A DNA stretch of 64,000 bases from Actinoalloteichus_B caeruleus (GCF_000718005.1 NZ_JODV01000007.1); one strand, 5' to 3'. Shown: positions 25,979 to 34,834, counted from the stretch's first letter. Numbers and translations are program-made. The notes: generated by a model not told the origin, from the letters alone.

Positions 25979-26584
25979 TCACACTCCCTGCCCGGCCCTG
26001 GCCCGCAGCATTCCGGCCGGCGCGACGTCCTCGAGCGGCAGGCCACGGCGAGCCGCGACCTCTTCCGGCCGCTGCAGGCCCTTCAGCGCGGCCACCGTCG
26101 CGTGCACGATGTTGATCGCGTTGTCGCTGCCGAGCGACTTGCTCAGCACGTCGTGGACACCGGCGCACTCCAGCACGGCACGCACCGGACCACCGGCGAT
26201 GACACCGGTACCGGGGGCCGCCGGGCGCAGCAGCACGACACCGGCCGCCGCCTCGCCCTGGATGGGGTGCGTGATGGTGCCGGCGATCCTCGGGACGCGG
26301 AAGAAGCTCTTCTTGGCCTCCTCGACGCCCTTGGCGATCGCTGCCGGCACCTCCTTGGCCTTGCCGTAACCGACACCGACCATGCCGTCGCCGTCACCGA
26401 CGATCACCAACGCGGTGAAGCTGAAACGCCGACCGCCCTTGACGACCTTGGCCACGCGGTTGATCGCGACCACGCGCTCAAGATGCGGGGTCTTCTCCTG
26501 GGCCGCCCCGCCGCGGCCACCGTCCCGGCGGTCGCGGCGCTCTCCGCGCTCCGACCCGCCGTCACGACGCGTGCGTCCTGGCAT
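25979..26584 (-). CDS. rpsE: 30S ribosomal protein S5
   Basis: S5 contributes to translational accuracy, and mutations in its loop give spectinomycin resistance. The 201-residue protein has an Arg/Gly-rich N-terminal extension of about 30 residues before the double-stranded RNA-binding domain (VAKVVKGGRRFSFTALVIVG). The loop residues look wild type. It is 40 bp from rplR and directly abuts rpmD. Confidence 0.98.
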   Translation of the reverse strand: MPGRTRRDGGSERGERRDRRDGGRGGAAQEKTPHLERVVAINRVAKVVKGGRRFSFTALVIVGDGDGMVGVGYGKAKEVPAAIAKGVEEAKKSFFRVPRIAGTITHPIQGEAAAGVVLLRPAAPGTGVIAGGPVRAVLECAGVHDVLSKSLGSDNAINIVHATVAALKGLQRPEEVAARRGLPLEDVAPAGMLRARAGQGV

Positions 26585-26624
26585 CAGACGACCCTCTCGT
26601 TCAACTCGATCCTGTCCATGGTTC

Positions 26625-27041
26625 TCAGAACTCCAACCCCGCCTCGCGCGCGGCGTCGGCCAGGGCCGCGATCCGGCCGTGGTACTCGTAGCCGCCCCGG
26701 TCGAACACGACGGTGCCGATGCCCGCGGTCTTCGCGCGGGCCGCCACCAGCTCGCCGACCTTGGCCGCCCTGGCCTTCTTGTCGCCGTCCAGCGCGCGGA
26801 CGTCGCCCTCGAGGCTCGACGCGGACGCCAGCGTGTGGCCAGCCAGGTCGTCGATCACCTGGGCCACGATGTGCCGCGAGGAACGGTGCACGACAAGACG
26901 CGGCCGCTCCGCCGTACCGCTGATCTTCTTCCGAAGACGGAAGTGCCGGCGGGCCCTGGCCACCCGACGCGTGGTCGACACGTCCTTGCCGACGGGCTTG
27001 CGCTTGGCGGCGGTGGTTGCAGTGCTTTCGCTCATGATCAC
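26625..27041 (-). CDS. rplR: 50S ribosomal protein L18
   Basis: L18 binds 5S rRNA. The 138-residue protein contains the family core RLVVHRSSRHIVAQVIDDLA and ends DAAREAGLEF. An N-terminal extension (SESTATTAAKRKPVGKDVS) precedes the usual start region. Its ATG overlaps the rplF stop by four bases. Confidence 0.98.
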   Translation of the reverse strand: MIMSESTATTAAKRKPVGKDVSTTRRVARARRHFRLRKKISGTAERPRLVVHRSSRHIVAQVIDDLAGHTLASASSLEGDVRALDGDKKARAAKVGELVAARAKTAGIGTVVFDRGGYEYHGRIAALADAAREAGLEF

Positions 27042-27577
27042 TTACCCGTCTTTCCGACCTTGCGGCGGATGACCTCGCCCGCGTACCGCACGCCCTTGCC
27101 CTTGTACGGGTCCGGCCGCCGCAGCTTGCGGATCTTGGCCGCGACCTCGCCCACGCGCTGCTTGTCGATGCCGTGGACGGAGAACTTGGTCGGGCTCTCC
27201 ACCTGGAACGTCACACCCTCCGGGGGCGCGACCTTCACCGGGTGGCTGAAGCCGAGCGCGAACTCCAGTTCGGAGCCCTTGAGCGTCACGCGGTAACCGA
27301 CGCCGTGGATCTCCAGCTTCTTCTCGTAGCCCTGGTTCACGCCGACGATCAGGTTGTTGACGAGAGTCCGCGACAACCCGTGCAGCGACCTGCTCTTCCG
27401 CTCGTCGTCGGGGCGGCTCACCAGCAGGGAGCCATCCTCGTCACGATCGATCGTGATGGGTTCCACCAGCGTGTGGCTGAGCGAACCCTTCGGGCCCTTC
27501 ACCGTCACCGTGCGGCCGTCGATGGCGACATCGACACCCGAGGGAACGGTGATCGGCAGCTTCCCAATGCGCGACAT
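27038..27577 (-). CDS. rplF: 50S ribosomal protein L6
   Basis: L6 lies near the GTPase-associated centre at the base of the L7/L12 stalk. The 179-residue product starts MSRIGKLPITVPSGVDVAID and has the two repeated L6 domains and the GVNQGYEKKLEIHGVGYRV signature. It sits 16 bp after rpsH and overlaps rplR by four bases. Confidence 0.98.
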   Translation of the reverse strand: MSRIGKLPITVPSGVDVAIDGRTVTVKGPKGSLSHTLVEPITIDRDEDGSLLVSRPDDERKSRSLHGLSRTLVNNLIVGVNQGYEKKLEIHGVGYRVTLKGSELEFALGFSHPVKVAPPEGVTFQVESPTKFSVHGIDKQRVGEVAAKIRKLRRPDPYKGKGVRYAGEVIRRKVGKTGK

Positions 27578-27593
27578 GCCGTTACCCCCTTCC

Positions 27594-27992
27594 TCACCAG
27601 ACGTAGGCGAGGACTTCCCCGCCCACGCCCTGCTTGGCCGCCTGCCGGTCGGTCATCAGACCGCCGGAGGTCGAGATGATCGCGATACCAAGACCACCGA
27701 GCACGCGCGGCAGCGTGGTGGACTTGGCGTACACCCGAAGGCCGGGCTTCGATACACGCCGCAGGCCCGCGATGCTCCGCTCGCGGTTCGGCCCGTACTT
27801 GAGCTCGACGACCAGGTTCTGGCTCTTCTCGCCGTCCTCGACACGGTGGCCGGAGACGTAACCCTCACGCTTGAGGATCTCGGCGATGTTCGCCTTCAGC
27901 TTGGAGTGCGGCAGCACGACCTCGTCGTGGTATGCCGAGCTGGCGTTACGCAGACGTGTCAGGAAGTCTGCGATCGGGTCGGTCATCGTCAT
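27594..27992 (-). CDS. rpsH: 30S ribosomal protein S8
   Basis: S8 binds the central domain of 16S rRNA and is the spc operon autorepressor in E. coli. The 132-residue protein starts MTMTDPIADFLTRLRNASSA and ends GGEVLAYVW. A small hairpin (28070-28089) lies between it and the S14 gene upstream. It is otherwise ordinary. Confidence 0.98.
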   Translation of the reverse strand: MTMTDPIADFLTRLRNASSAYHDEVVLPHSKLKANIAEILKREGYVSGHRVEDGEKSQNLVVELKYGPNRERSIAGLRRVSKPGLRVYAKSTTLPRVLGGLGIAIISTSGGLMTDRQAAKQGVGGEVLAYVW

Positions 27993-28069
27993 GGTGACCT
28001 GGTCAACCTTTCTCGCCCTGGTTCCCCGTCGGGGCCTTGAGCGAACTAGTGGTCAGCGAACTGGCGGTG

Positions 28070-28089
28070 GGGCGCCGACTCCGGCGCCC
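28070..28089 (-). other. Small intercistronic hairpin between the S14 gene and rpsH
   Basis: GGGCGCCG (28070-28077) and CGGCGCCC (28082-28089) pair around a four-base loop, seven bases past the S14 stop codon. It may be a processing or attenuation site, possibly an S8-responsive element. That function is a guess. Confidence 0.35.
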
Positions 28090-28095
28090 GCGACC

Positions 28096-28281
28096 TCACC
28101 AGCTCGACTTGTGCACACCGGGCAGTTCGCCGCGGTGGGCCATCTCACGAAGGCACACCCTGCACAGGCCGAACTTGCGGTACACAGCGTGCGGACGCCC
28201 GCAGCGCTGGCAACGGGTGTAGGCCCGCACCGCGAACTTCGGCTTGCGCGACGCCTTCGCGATCAGCGCCTTCTTGGCCAT
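28096..28281 (-). CDS. rpsZ: 30S ribosomal protein S14, zinc-binding type Z
   Basis: This 61-residue S14 (MAKKALIAKASRKPKFAVRA onward) has the CxxC pairs TRCQRCGR and GLCRVCLRE, typical of the zinc-dependent housekeeping form. A longer cysteine-free paralogue induced by zinc starvation often exists elsewhere in actinobacterial genomes. It lies between rplE and rpsH in standard order. Confidence 0.98.
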   Translation of the reverse strand: MAKKALIAKASRKPKFAVRAYTRCQRCGRPHAVYRKFGLCRVCLREMAHRGELPGVHKSSW

Positions 28282-28329
28282 CGGTTCTCCTCAACTTCGA
28301 TGCTCACGTCGCGATGACGGACGGTCGGT

Positions 28330-28893
28330 TCAGCGTTCCTTGAACGGGAAGCCCAGCCGGCGCAGCAACGCCCGGCCTTCCTCGTCGTTGATCGCCGAGG
28401 TGACGACCGTGATGTCCATGCCCCGCGGACGATCGATCGAGTCGAGATCGATCTCGTGGAACATCGACTGCTCGCTCAGGCCGAACGTGTAGTTGCCCTT
28501 GCCGTCGAACTGCCGGTCCGACAGACCGCGGAAGTCGCGGATACGCGGCAGCGCGATCGTCAGCAGTCGGTCAAGGAACTCCCACATCCGGTCGCCGCGC
28601 AGGGTGACCCTGGCGCCGATCGGCATGCCCTCACGGAGCTTGAACTGTGCGATGGACTTGCGGGCCCGGCGGACCTCGGGCCGCTGGCCGGTGATGCTGG
28701 CGAGGTCGCGCACGGCGCCCTCGATCAGCTTGCCGTCCCTGGCCGCCTCGCCGATGCCCATGTTGACGACGACCTTGACCACACCGGGGATCTGGTGCGG
28801 GTTGCCGTAGTCGAACTGCTCGCGCAGGCCGGGGACGATCTCCTCGCGGTAGCGGACCTTCAGCCGGGGGACGATCTTCTCTGCGGTCGTCAT
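28330..28893 (-). CDS. rplE: 50S ribosomal protein L5
   Basis: L5 binds 5S rRNA and forms the B1b bridge to S13 and the P-site tRNA. The 187-residue sequence carries VVVNMGIGEAARDGKLIEGA and ends LLRRLGFPFKER, as expected. It lies two bases downstream of rplX, so translation is probably coupled. Confidence 0.98.
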   Translation of the reverse strand: MTTAEKIVPRLKVRYREEIVPGLREQFDYGNPHQIPGVVKVVVNMGIGEAARDGKLIEGAVRDLASITGQRPEVRRARKSIAQFKLREGMPIGARVTLRGDRMWEFLDRLLTIALPRIRDFRGLSDRQFDGKGNYTFGLSEQSMFHEIDLDSIDRPRGMDITVVTSAINDEEGRALLRRLGFPFKER

Positions 28894-28895
28894 GC

Positions 28896-29210
28896 TCAGA
28901 TGTCCTTACCGTTCCTGCGGGAGATCCGCACCCGCCGACCGTCCTCGTCCTCGCGGTAACCCACGCGCGCCGGCTTGCCGTCGGAGTCGACCACCTGCAC
29001 GTTGCTCACGTGGATGGCGGCCTCCTGCGTCACGATGCCGCCGGACTGCGCGCCACGCTGGGTACGGGAGATCTTGGTGTGCTTCTTGATCCGGTTCACG
29101 CCTTCGACCAGGACGCGCTGGGTGTGCGGGTAGGCCTGGATGACCTTGCCCTTCGCGCCCTTGTCCTTGCCGGCGATGACCACCACGGTGTCGCCCTTGT
29201 GCACCTTCAT
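28896..29210 (-). CDS. rplX: 50S ribosomal protein L24
   Basis: L24 is an assembly-initiator protein of the large subunit. The 104-residue product starts MKVHKGDTVVVIAGKDKGAK, a KOW-type motif. Its ATG overlaps the rplN stop by one base (TGATG). The longer frame upstream reads through rplN antiframe and is not coding. Confidence 0.98.
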   Translation of the reverse strand: MKVHKGDTVVVIAGKDKGAKGKVIQAYPHTQRVLVEGVNRIKKHTKISRTQRGAQSGGIVTQEAAIHVSNVQVVDSDGKPARVGYREDEDGRRVRISRRNGKDI

Positions 29211-29578
29211 CAGAGCACCTCCGGCGCCAGCGAAATGATCTTCATGAACTTCTTGTCCCGGAGCTCCCGGCCGACCGGGCCGAAGATGCGGGTCCCACGC
29301 GGCTCGTTGTCGTTCCGGATGATGACCGCCGCGTTCTCGTCGAACCGGATGTAGGAACCGTCCGGACGGCGCTTCTCCTTGGCGGTGCGCACCACGACGG
29401 CCTTCACCACGTCGCCACGCTTGACGTTGGCGCCCGGGATGGCCTCCTTCACCGTGCCCACGATGATGTCGCCGATGCTCGCGTACCGCCGCCCGGACCC
29501 GCCGAGAACCCGGATGCACAGGATCTCCCTGGCGCCCGTGTTGTCGGCGACCCGAAGCCGCGACTCCTGCTGGATCAC
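29210..29578 (-). CDS. rplN: 50S ribosomal protein L14
   Basis: L14 lies at the subunit interface. The 122-residue protein starts at GTG 29578 (VIQQESRLRVADNTGAREIL) and ends MKIISLAPEVL. A terminator-like hairpin lies 69-94 bp upstream, so rplN probably heads the spc operon here. Confidence 0.98.
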   Translation of the reverse strand: MIQQESRLRVADNTGAREILCIRVLGGSGRRYASIGDIIVGTVKEAIPGANVKRGDVVKAVVVRTAKEKRRPDGSYIRFDENAAVIIRNDNEPRGTRIFGPVGRELRDKKFMKIISLAPEVL

Positions 29579-29646
29579 GTCTACTCCTGACCTGCTTCTT
29601 GTGCGCCGGATTTCCGACCCGACGCACGCGGTCTCCTCATGCGGAG

Positions 29647-29672
29647 GGCGGCCCGACCACCGTCGGGCCGCC
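29647..29672 (-). terminator. Hairpin between rpsQ and rplN (end of S10 operon)
   Basis: Perfect 11-bp arms at 29647-29657 and 29662-29672 enclose a CACC loop. They lie 42 bp after the rpsQ stop and upstream of rplN. This is the position of the S10/spc operon boundary in many bacteria. Confidence 0.65.
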
Positions 29673-29713
29673 ACCCGTCCAGACCAAGGACACCACAGGT
29701 GCCCTCGAGCCTC

Positions 29714-30016
29714 TTACTTGGCCTTCTCCAGGACCTCGGCCAGCCGCCACCGCTTGGTGGCCGACAGCGGCCGGGTCTCCATCAGCAGCACGCGGTCGCC
29801 CACGCCCGCGGAGTTCTGCTCGTCGTGCGCCTTCACCTTGGTGGTGCGCCGCATGACCTTGCCGTAGAGCGCGTGCTTCTTGCGGTCCTCGAGCTGGACC
29901 ACGATCGTCTTGTCCATCTTGTCGGACACGACGTATCCCTCGCGCACCTTGCGGCTGTTGCGCGCGTCGCCACCAGTGGTGTCAGTCACCGCGCCGTTCA
30001 CGTCCTTCTCACTCAT
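29714..30016 (-). CDS. rpsQ: 30S ribosomal protein S17
   Basis: S17 is an OB-fold primary 16S rRNA-binding protein. The 100-residue product has about 20 extra N-terminal residues (SEKDVNGAVTDTTGGDARNS) before the usual core REGYVVSDKMDKTIVVQLED. It overlaps rpmC by four bases. It is the last gene of the S10 operon. Confidence 0.98.
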   Translation of the reverse strand: MSEKDVNGAVTDTTGGDARNSRKVREGYVVSDKMDKTIVVQLEDRKKHALYGKVMRRTTKVKAHDEQNSAGVGDRVLLMETRPLSATKRWRLAEVLEKAK

Positions 30017-30267
30017 GCGGCACCCTCATCCGTGGCCTCGTCCTGCTCCGGCGACACCGAGAGGCCCAGCTCACGCTCACGCATCACCGTGTAGATCCTG
30101 GCGATGTCGTGCCGCACGACGCGCAGCCGACGGTTGTTCTCGAGCTGGCCGGTGGCCATCTGGAAACGGAGGTTGAACAGCTCCTCCTTGGCCTCCCGCA
30201 GACGCTGCACCAGATCGGTGTGGCTGAGCTCACGCAGCTCGGCCGCGCTCGTGGTAGCCGCTGCCAT
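30013..30267 (-). CDS. rpmC: 50S ribosomal protein L29
   Basis: L29 is a small helical protein near the tunnel exit that helps dock signal recognition particle and trigger factor. The 84-residue form has the core ELRELSHTDLVQRLREAKEE and an acidic C-terminal tail (SPEQDEATDEGAA) beyond the usual end. It overlaps rpsQ by four bases and rplP by one base. Confidence 0.98.
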   Translation of the reverse strand: MAAATTSAAELRELSHTDLVQRLREAKEELFNLRFQMATGQLENNRRLRVVRHDIARIYTVMRERELGLSVSPEQDEATDEGAA

Positions 30268-30686
30268 CAGAACTCACCACCCTCACGGGTCACGATCCGG
30301 CACTTCATCGGGAGCTTGTGGATCGCGCGGCGCAGGGCCTCACGAGCCACCGGCTCGTTCGGGTAGTTCATCTCGAACAGAACCCGACCGGGCTTCACGT
30401 TGGCCACCCAGTACTCCGGGGAACCCTTACCGGAACCCATCCGGGTCTCGGCGGGCTTCTTCGTCAGCGGACGGTCCGGGAAGATGTTGATCCAGACCTT
30501 GCCGCCACGGCGGATGTGCCGGGTGATGGCGATACGAGCGGACTCGATCTGCCGGTTGGTCACGTAGGCCGGCTCCAGCGCCTGGATGCCGAACTCACCG
30601 AAGGTGACCTGGTTCCCGCCCTTGGACATGCCACGGCGGACCGGGCGATGCTGCTTGCGGTACTTGACCTTGCGCGGGATGAGCAT
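30267..30686 (-). CDS. rplP: 50S ribosomal protein L16
   Basis: L16 stabilises the A-site finger region and is needed for peptidyl-transferase function. The 139-residue sequence starts MLIPRKVKYRKQHRPVRRGM and is canonical. It is the site of evernimicin-resistance changes in other bacteria, and nothing here suggests such a change. It is three bases from rpsC. Confidence 0.98.
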   Translation of the reverse strand: MLIPRKVKYRKQHRPVRRGMSKGGNQVTFGEFGIQALEPAYVTNRQIESARIAITRHIRRGGKVWINIFPDRPLTKKPAETRMGSGKGSPEYWVANVKPGRVLFEMNYPNEPVAREALRRAIHKLPMKCRIVTREGGEF

Positions 30687-30689
30687 CTC

Positions 30690-31508
30690 TCAGCCCTCCG
30701 TCTTCTCGGCGGGCGCCTCAGCCGCCGCCGGGGTGGACTCGGCCGCGCCGGCACCAGCCGCCACGGCCTCCTTGGCCCGGCCACCCCGCTGCCCACCCTC
30801 GCCACGACGGCGGTTCGGGCGGTCGGAGCGGTCACGGCGCGGCGGGCGGGACTCGGTGTTGGCCTCGCGGGCCTTCAGCCCGCCGACCAGCTCACCTCGG
30901 TAGATCCACACCTTGACGCCGATGCGGCCGAAGGTCGTCTTCGCCTCGAAGAAGCCGTAGTCGATGTCCGCGCGCAGCGTGTGCAGCGGCACCCGACCCT
31001 CGAGGTAGAACTCGGAACGGGACATCTCGGCACCGCCGAGCCGGCCGCTCACCTTGACGCGGATCCCCTTGACCTGCGGCGAGCGCATCGCCGACTGGAT
31101 CGCCTTGCGCATGGCACGCCGGAAGGCGACACGGTTGGACAGCTGCTCGGCGACCCCCTGGGCCACCAGCTGGGCGTCCGACTCGGGTCCCTTGACCTCG
31201 AGGACGTTGAGCTGGATCTGCTTCTTGGTGAGCTTCTCCAGCTCGGTCCTGATGCGGTCCGCCTCCGCGCCACGACGACCGATGACGATGCCCGGCCGCG
31301 CGGTGTGGATGTCGACGCGCACCCGGTCCCGGGTCCGCTCGATGTCCACCTTGGCGATACCGGCCCGCTCCATGCCCTTGGAGAGCATCCGGCGGATCTT
31401 CACGTCCTCGGCGACGTATTCGGAGTACTGCTTGTCGGCGTACCAGCGGGACTTCCAGTCAGTGGTGATCCCCAGCCGGAAGCCGTGCGGGTTGATCTTC
31501 TGACCCAC
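30690..31508 (-). CDS. rpsC: 30S ribosomal protein S3
   Basis: S3 forms part of the mRNA entry tunnel. The 272-residue product has the KH domain (around VIGRRGAEADRIRTELEKLT) and the S3 C-terminal domain. A long Arg/Gly- and Ala/Glu-rich tail extends about 50 residues beyond the E. coli end. Tails like this occur in other actinobacteria. Its start codon overlaps the rplV stop by one base. Confidence 0.98.
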   Translation of the reverse strand: MGQKINPHGFRLGITTDWKSRWYADKQYSEYVAEDVKIRRMLSKGMERAGIAKVDIERTRDRVRVDIHTARPGIVIGRRGAEADRIRTELEKLTKKQIQLNVLEVKGPESDAQLVAQGVAEQLSNRVAFRRAMRKAIQSAMRSPQVKGIRVKVSGRLGGAEMSRSEFYLEGRVPLHTLRADIDYGFFEAKTTFGRIGVKVWIYRGELVGGLKAREANTESRPPRRDRSDRPNRRRGEGGQRGGRAKEAVAAGAGAAESTPAAAEAPAEKTEG

Positions 31509-31939
31509 TACCGGGCACTTCCCTTCGCGCTGGACTTGCGAGCACCCGCCGCGGCCTTCGGCCGCGACTCGAGCTCGACGGTGATGTGGCTGGTCCGCTT
31601 CCGGACTCGGTACGCCCGCCCCTGGGCGCGCGGCCGAATCCGCTTCAGCGTCGGCCCCTCATCCACGTAGATCGTCGAGATCCACAGCGTGTCCGGGTCA
31701 AGATCCAGGTTGTTCTGTGCGTTGGCGACCGCGCTCGCGACCACCTTCGCTACCGGCTCACTCGCCGCCTGCGGCGCGAACTGCAGCACGGCCAGAGCTT
31801 CCTGGGCGTTGCGGCCCCTCACGAGATCGACCACGCGGCGCACCTTCATCGGCGTCGCGCGGACGTAGCGGGCCCGCGCCACGGCGCGCGACGGCGTCTC
31901 CGCGTCTTCCGGCGCCGCGGCGTCCTTTCGGGCGTTCAT
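31508..31939 (-). CDS. rplV: 50S ribosomal protein L22
   Basis: L22 lines the nascent-peptide exit tunnel; deletions in its loop give macrolide resistance. ATG 31939 is preferred to ATG 31975 because AAGGGG lies eight bases before it, whereas the upstream ATG has no Shine-Dalgarno sequence. This gives 143 residues. The loop RIRPRAQGRAYRVRKRTSHI is intact. An N-terminal acidic stretch (KDAAAPEDAETPS) is extra. Confidence 0.96.
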   Translation of the reverse strand: MNARKDAAAPEDAETPSRAVARARYVRATPMKVRRVVDLVRGRNAQEALAVLQFAPQAASEPVAKVVASAVANAQNNLDLDPDTLWISTIYVDEGPTLKRIRPRAQGRAYRVRKRTSHITVELESRPKAAAGARKSSAKGSAR

Positions 31940-31985
31940 CGCTGTTACCCCTTGCTCTTGGTTCATCCGTGTCACGGTTGGCGCC

Positions 31986-32267
31986 TCAGCGGCGGCGCGA
32001 ACGGCGGTCTTCCTTGACGTGTCCCTTGAAGGTCCGGGTCGGGGCGAACTCGCCCAACTTGTGCCCGACCATCGACTCGGTGACGAACACCGGGACGTGC
32101 TTGCGGCCGTCGTGCACCGCGAAGGTGTGGCCCAACATGTCCGGGATGATCGTCGAGCGGCGGGACCAGGTCTTGATGACGGTCTTCTTGCCGGTCTCGT
32201 TCAGCGCGTCCACCTTCTTGAGCAGGTGGTCGTCAACGAACGGGCCCTTCTTCAGGCTGCGTGGCAT
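31986..32267 (-). CDS. rpsS: 30S ribosomal protein S19
   Basis: S19 lies in the 30S head with S13. The 93-residue product starts MPRSLKKGPFVDDHLLKKVD and contains the family signature around DMLGHTFAVHDGRKHVPVFV. It lies 18 bp after rplB and 46 bp before the chosen rplV start. Confidence 0.98.
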   Translation of the reverse strand: MPRSLKKGPFVDDHLLKKVDALNETGKKTVIKTWSRRSTIIPDMLGHTFAVHDGRKHVPVFVTESMVGHKLGEFAPTRTFKGHVKEDRRSRRR

Positions 32268-32285
32268 CCTTCACTCCCTCCCTGC

Positions 32286-33119
32286 TCAGCGCTTCTTGCC
32301 GGTGCGCCGGCGGCGGACGATGAGCTTGTCACTCGGCTTGCGGCGGCGGGTCCGGCCCTCGGGCTTGCCGTTCGGGTTGACCGGGTGGCGACCACCGGAG
32401 GTCTTGCCCTCACCACCACCGTGCGGGTGGTCCACCGGGTTCATGACGACACCACGCACGGTGGGGCGCTTGCCCCGCCAGCGGTTGCGGCCCGCCTTGC
32501 CCCAGTTGATGTTGCTGTGCTCGGAGTTCCCGACCTCACCCACCGTGGCGCGGCAGCGCACGTCCACGTTGCGGATCTCCCCGGAGGGCATCCGCAGCTG
32601 GGCGTAGGGGCCGTCCTTCGCCACGAGCTGCACCCGCGAACCGGCGGAGCGGGCGATCTTCGCGCCACCGCCGGGGCGGAGCTCGATCGCGTGCACCACG
32701 GTGCCCGTCGGGATGTTGCGCAGCGGCAGGTTGTTGCCCGGCTTGATGTCGGCGCGAGCGCCGCTCTCGATCGGGTCACCCTGCTTGATCTTGTCCGGGG
32801 CGATGATGTAGCGCTTCTCGCCGTCGGCGTAGTGCAGCAGCGCGATCCGCGCGGTCCGGTTGGGGTCGTACTCGATGTGCGCGACCTTGGCCGGCACGCC
32901 GTCCTTGTCCGCCCTGCGGAAGTCGATCAGGCGGTAGGCGCGCTTGTGACCGCCACCCTTGTGCCGGGTGGTGATCTTGCCGTGCGCGTTGCGGCCGCCG
33001 CGGCCGTGCAGCGGGCGCACCAGCGACTTCTCCGGCTCCGACCGAGTGATCTCGGCGAAGTCGGACACGCTGGCGCCACGACGGCCCGGCGTCGTCGGCT
33101 TGTACTTGCGGATGCCCAT
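32286..33119 (-). CDS. rplB: 50S ribosomal protein L2
   Basis: L2 is a primary 23S rRNA-binding protein required for peptidyl-transferase activity. The 277-residue sequence contains the conserved VMNPVDHPHGGGEGKTSGGR, with the histidine important for activity, and ends KLIVRRRRTGKKR. It lies 49 bp after rplW. Confidence 0.98.
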   Translation of the reverse strand: MGIRKYKPTTPGRRGASVSDFAEITRSEPEKSLVRPLHGRGGRNAHGKITTRHKGGGHKRAYRLIDFRRADKDGVPAKVAHIEYDPNRTARIALLHYADGEKRYIIAPDKIKQGDPIESGARADIKPGNNLPLRNIPTGTVVHAIELRPGGGAKIARSAGSRVQLVAKDGPYAQLRMPSGEIRNVDVRCRATVGEVGNSEHSNINWGKAGRNRWRGKRPTVRGVVMNPVDHPHGGGEGKTSGGRHPVNPNGKPEGRTRRRKPSDKLIVRRRRTGKKR

Positions 33120-33168
33120 GTCTCAGCAGTCCTCAGTCACTAGAGTCCGGTTCGACTATCCGGCCGCC

Positions 33169-33468
33169 TCACGCGGCCGGGCCGCCGAAGATCTCGATCG
33201 GCTTGCTGTCCGGGTGCAGGGTCACGATCGCCCGCTTGGTGTCCTTGCGCTTGCCGAACCCGGTACGGGTGCGCTTGCGCTTGCCGTTGCGGTTGAGCGT
33301 GTTCACCGTGGTGACCTTCACACCGAAGACCTTCTCGACCGCGATCTTGATCTCGGTCTTGTTCGCGCTCGGCGACACCACGAAGGTGTACTTCTTCTCC
33401 TCGAGGAGCCCGTAGCTCTTCTCGGAGATCACCGGCGCGACCAGAATGTCGCGGGGGTCGGAAATCAC
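33169..33468 (-). CDS. rplW: 50S ribosomal protein L23
   Basis: L23 surrounds the tunnel exit and docks trigger factor and signal recognition particle. The 99-residue protein starts at GTG 33468 (VISDPRDILVAPVISEKSYG) and overlaps rplD by four bases. The sequence is ordinary. Confidence 0.98.
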   Translation of the reverse strand: MISDPRDILVAPVISEKSYGLLEEKKYTFVVSPSANKTEIKIAVEKVFGVKVTTVNTLNRNGKRKRTRTGFGKRKDTKRAIVTLHPDSKPIEIFGGPAA

Positions 33469-34181
33469 TTCCCAGCCTCCTCTTCAGCCTCACCGACGCC
33501 GGACTCGGCCACCTCGGAGGACCTGGCGGTCGCCTTGACCGCCTTGCCACTGATGGGGCCGGCGAGGAAGGACGACAGCGCGTCCTTGGTGAACACCACG
33601 TCGTCGTTGACCAGCACGTCGTACGTGTTCAGCTGGTCCGGTGCGATCAGGTGCACGTTCGTCAGGTTGCGCAGGCTCTGCCAGCCGAGGACGTCCTCGC
33701 GGGTGAGGACGACCAGCACCCGGCGAGCGGAGGTGACGCCCTCCAGCACCTTGCGGGCGCTCTTGGTGGACGGGGCGTCGCCCGCCACCACGGCCGACAC
33801 GACGTGGACCTGGCCAGCCCGCGCGCGGTCCGACAGCGCGCCGCGCAGGGCGGCGGCCTTCATCTTCTTGGGGGTCCGCTGGGAGTAGTCCCTCGGAACC
33901 GGGCCGTGCACCGTGCCACCGCCGACGAACTGCGGAGCCCGCACCGAACCCTGGCGGGCCCGGCCGGTGCCCTTCTGGCGGTAGGGCTTGCGGCCACCGC
34001 CGGCGACCTCGCCACGCGTCCTGGTGGAGTGGGTGCCCTGGCGCGCGGCGGCCTGCTGGGCCACCACGACCTGGTGCATCAACGCCACGTTCGCCTGGGC
34101 GTCGAACACCTCGGCGGGCAGCTCGACCGAGCCGTCGGTCCCGCCGGCCGGGGTCTTGATCTCAACAGAGCTCGCGCTCAT
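33465..34181 (-). CDS. rplD: 50S ribosomal protein L4
   Basis: L4 lines the exit tunnel and, in E. coli, represses the S10 operon. The 238-residue sequence has the tunnel loop KPYRQKGTGRARQGSVRAPQ without the changes known from macrolide-resistant mutants. A C-terminal acidic extension (SSEVAESGVGEAEEEAGK) goes past the usual end. It overlaps rplC by one base and rplW by four. Confidence 0.98.
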   Translation of the reverse strand: MSASSVEIKTPAGGTDGSVELPAEVFDAQANVALMHQVVVAQQAAARQGTHSTRTRGEVAGGGRKPYRQKGTGRARQGSVRAPQFVGGGTVHGPVPRDYSQRTPKKMKAAALRGALSDRARAGQVHVVSAVVAGDAPSTKSARKVLEGVTSARRVLVVLTREDVLGWQSLRNLTNVHLIAPDQLNTYDVLVNDDVVFTKDALSSFLAGPISGKAVKATARSSEVAESGVGEAEEEAGK

Positions 34182-34834
34182 CAGACGGCACCACCCTTCG
34201 CGGCGGTCTTGACCAGCACCAGTCCGCCCTTCGGGCCGGGAATGGCGCCCTTGATCAGAATCAGGCCGGCGTCCACGTCGGTGCGGTGCACCTTGAGGTT
34301 CTGGGTGGTCACCCGGACGTTGCCCATCCGGCCGGCCATCCGCACACCCTTGAACACGCGGCCCGGGGTGGCACAGCCACCGATCGAGCCGGGCGAGCGG
34401 TGCTTGCGCTGGGTACCGTGGCTCGCGCCGAGGCCAGCGAAGCCGTGCCGCTTCATCACACCCGCGGTGCCCTTGCCCTTGCTGGTGCCGACGACGTCCA
34501 CCAGGACGCCGGAGTCGAACACCTCGGCCGTCACCTCCTGGCCGACCTCGTAGCCACCGGCGTCGGCCGTCCGCAGCTCCACCAGGTGGCGGCGCGGGGT
34601 CACCCCGGCCGCGGTGAACTGACCGGCGCGCGGCTTGGTCACCCTGCGCGGGTCCACCGCGCCGAAGCCGAGCTGCACGGCCGAGTAGCCGTCCTTTTCC
34701 GGGGTCCGGATCTGCGTGACCACGTTCGGGTCGGCCTTCACGACCGTCACCGGCACGATCCGGTTGTTCTCATCGAAGACCTGGGTCATACCGAGCTTGG
34801 TACCCAGGATCCCCTTGATCTGCCTGTCAGACAT
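34181..34834 (-). CDS. rplC: 50S ribosomal protein L3
   Basis: L3 contacts the peptidyl-transferase centre. The 217-residue product has the family signature GMKRHGFAGLGASHGTQRKH and the loop GSIGGCATPGRVFKGVRMAG, without obvious pleuromutilin- or linezolid-type changes. It lies 44 bp after rpsJ. Confidence 0.98.
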   Translation of the reverse strand: MSDRQIKGILGTKLGMTQVFDENNRIVPVTVVKADPNVVTQIRTPEKDGYSAVQLGFGAVDPRRVTKPRAGQFTAAGVTPRRHLVELRTADAGGYEVGQEVTAEVFDSGVLVDVVGTSKGKGTAGVMKRHGFAGLGASHGTQRKHRSPGSIGGCATPGRVFKGVRMAGRMGNVRVTTQNLKVHRTDVDAGLILIKGAIPGPKGGLVLVKTAAKGGAV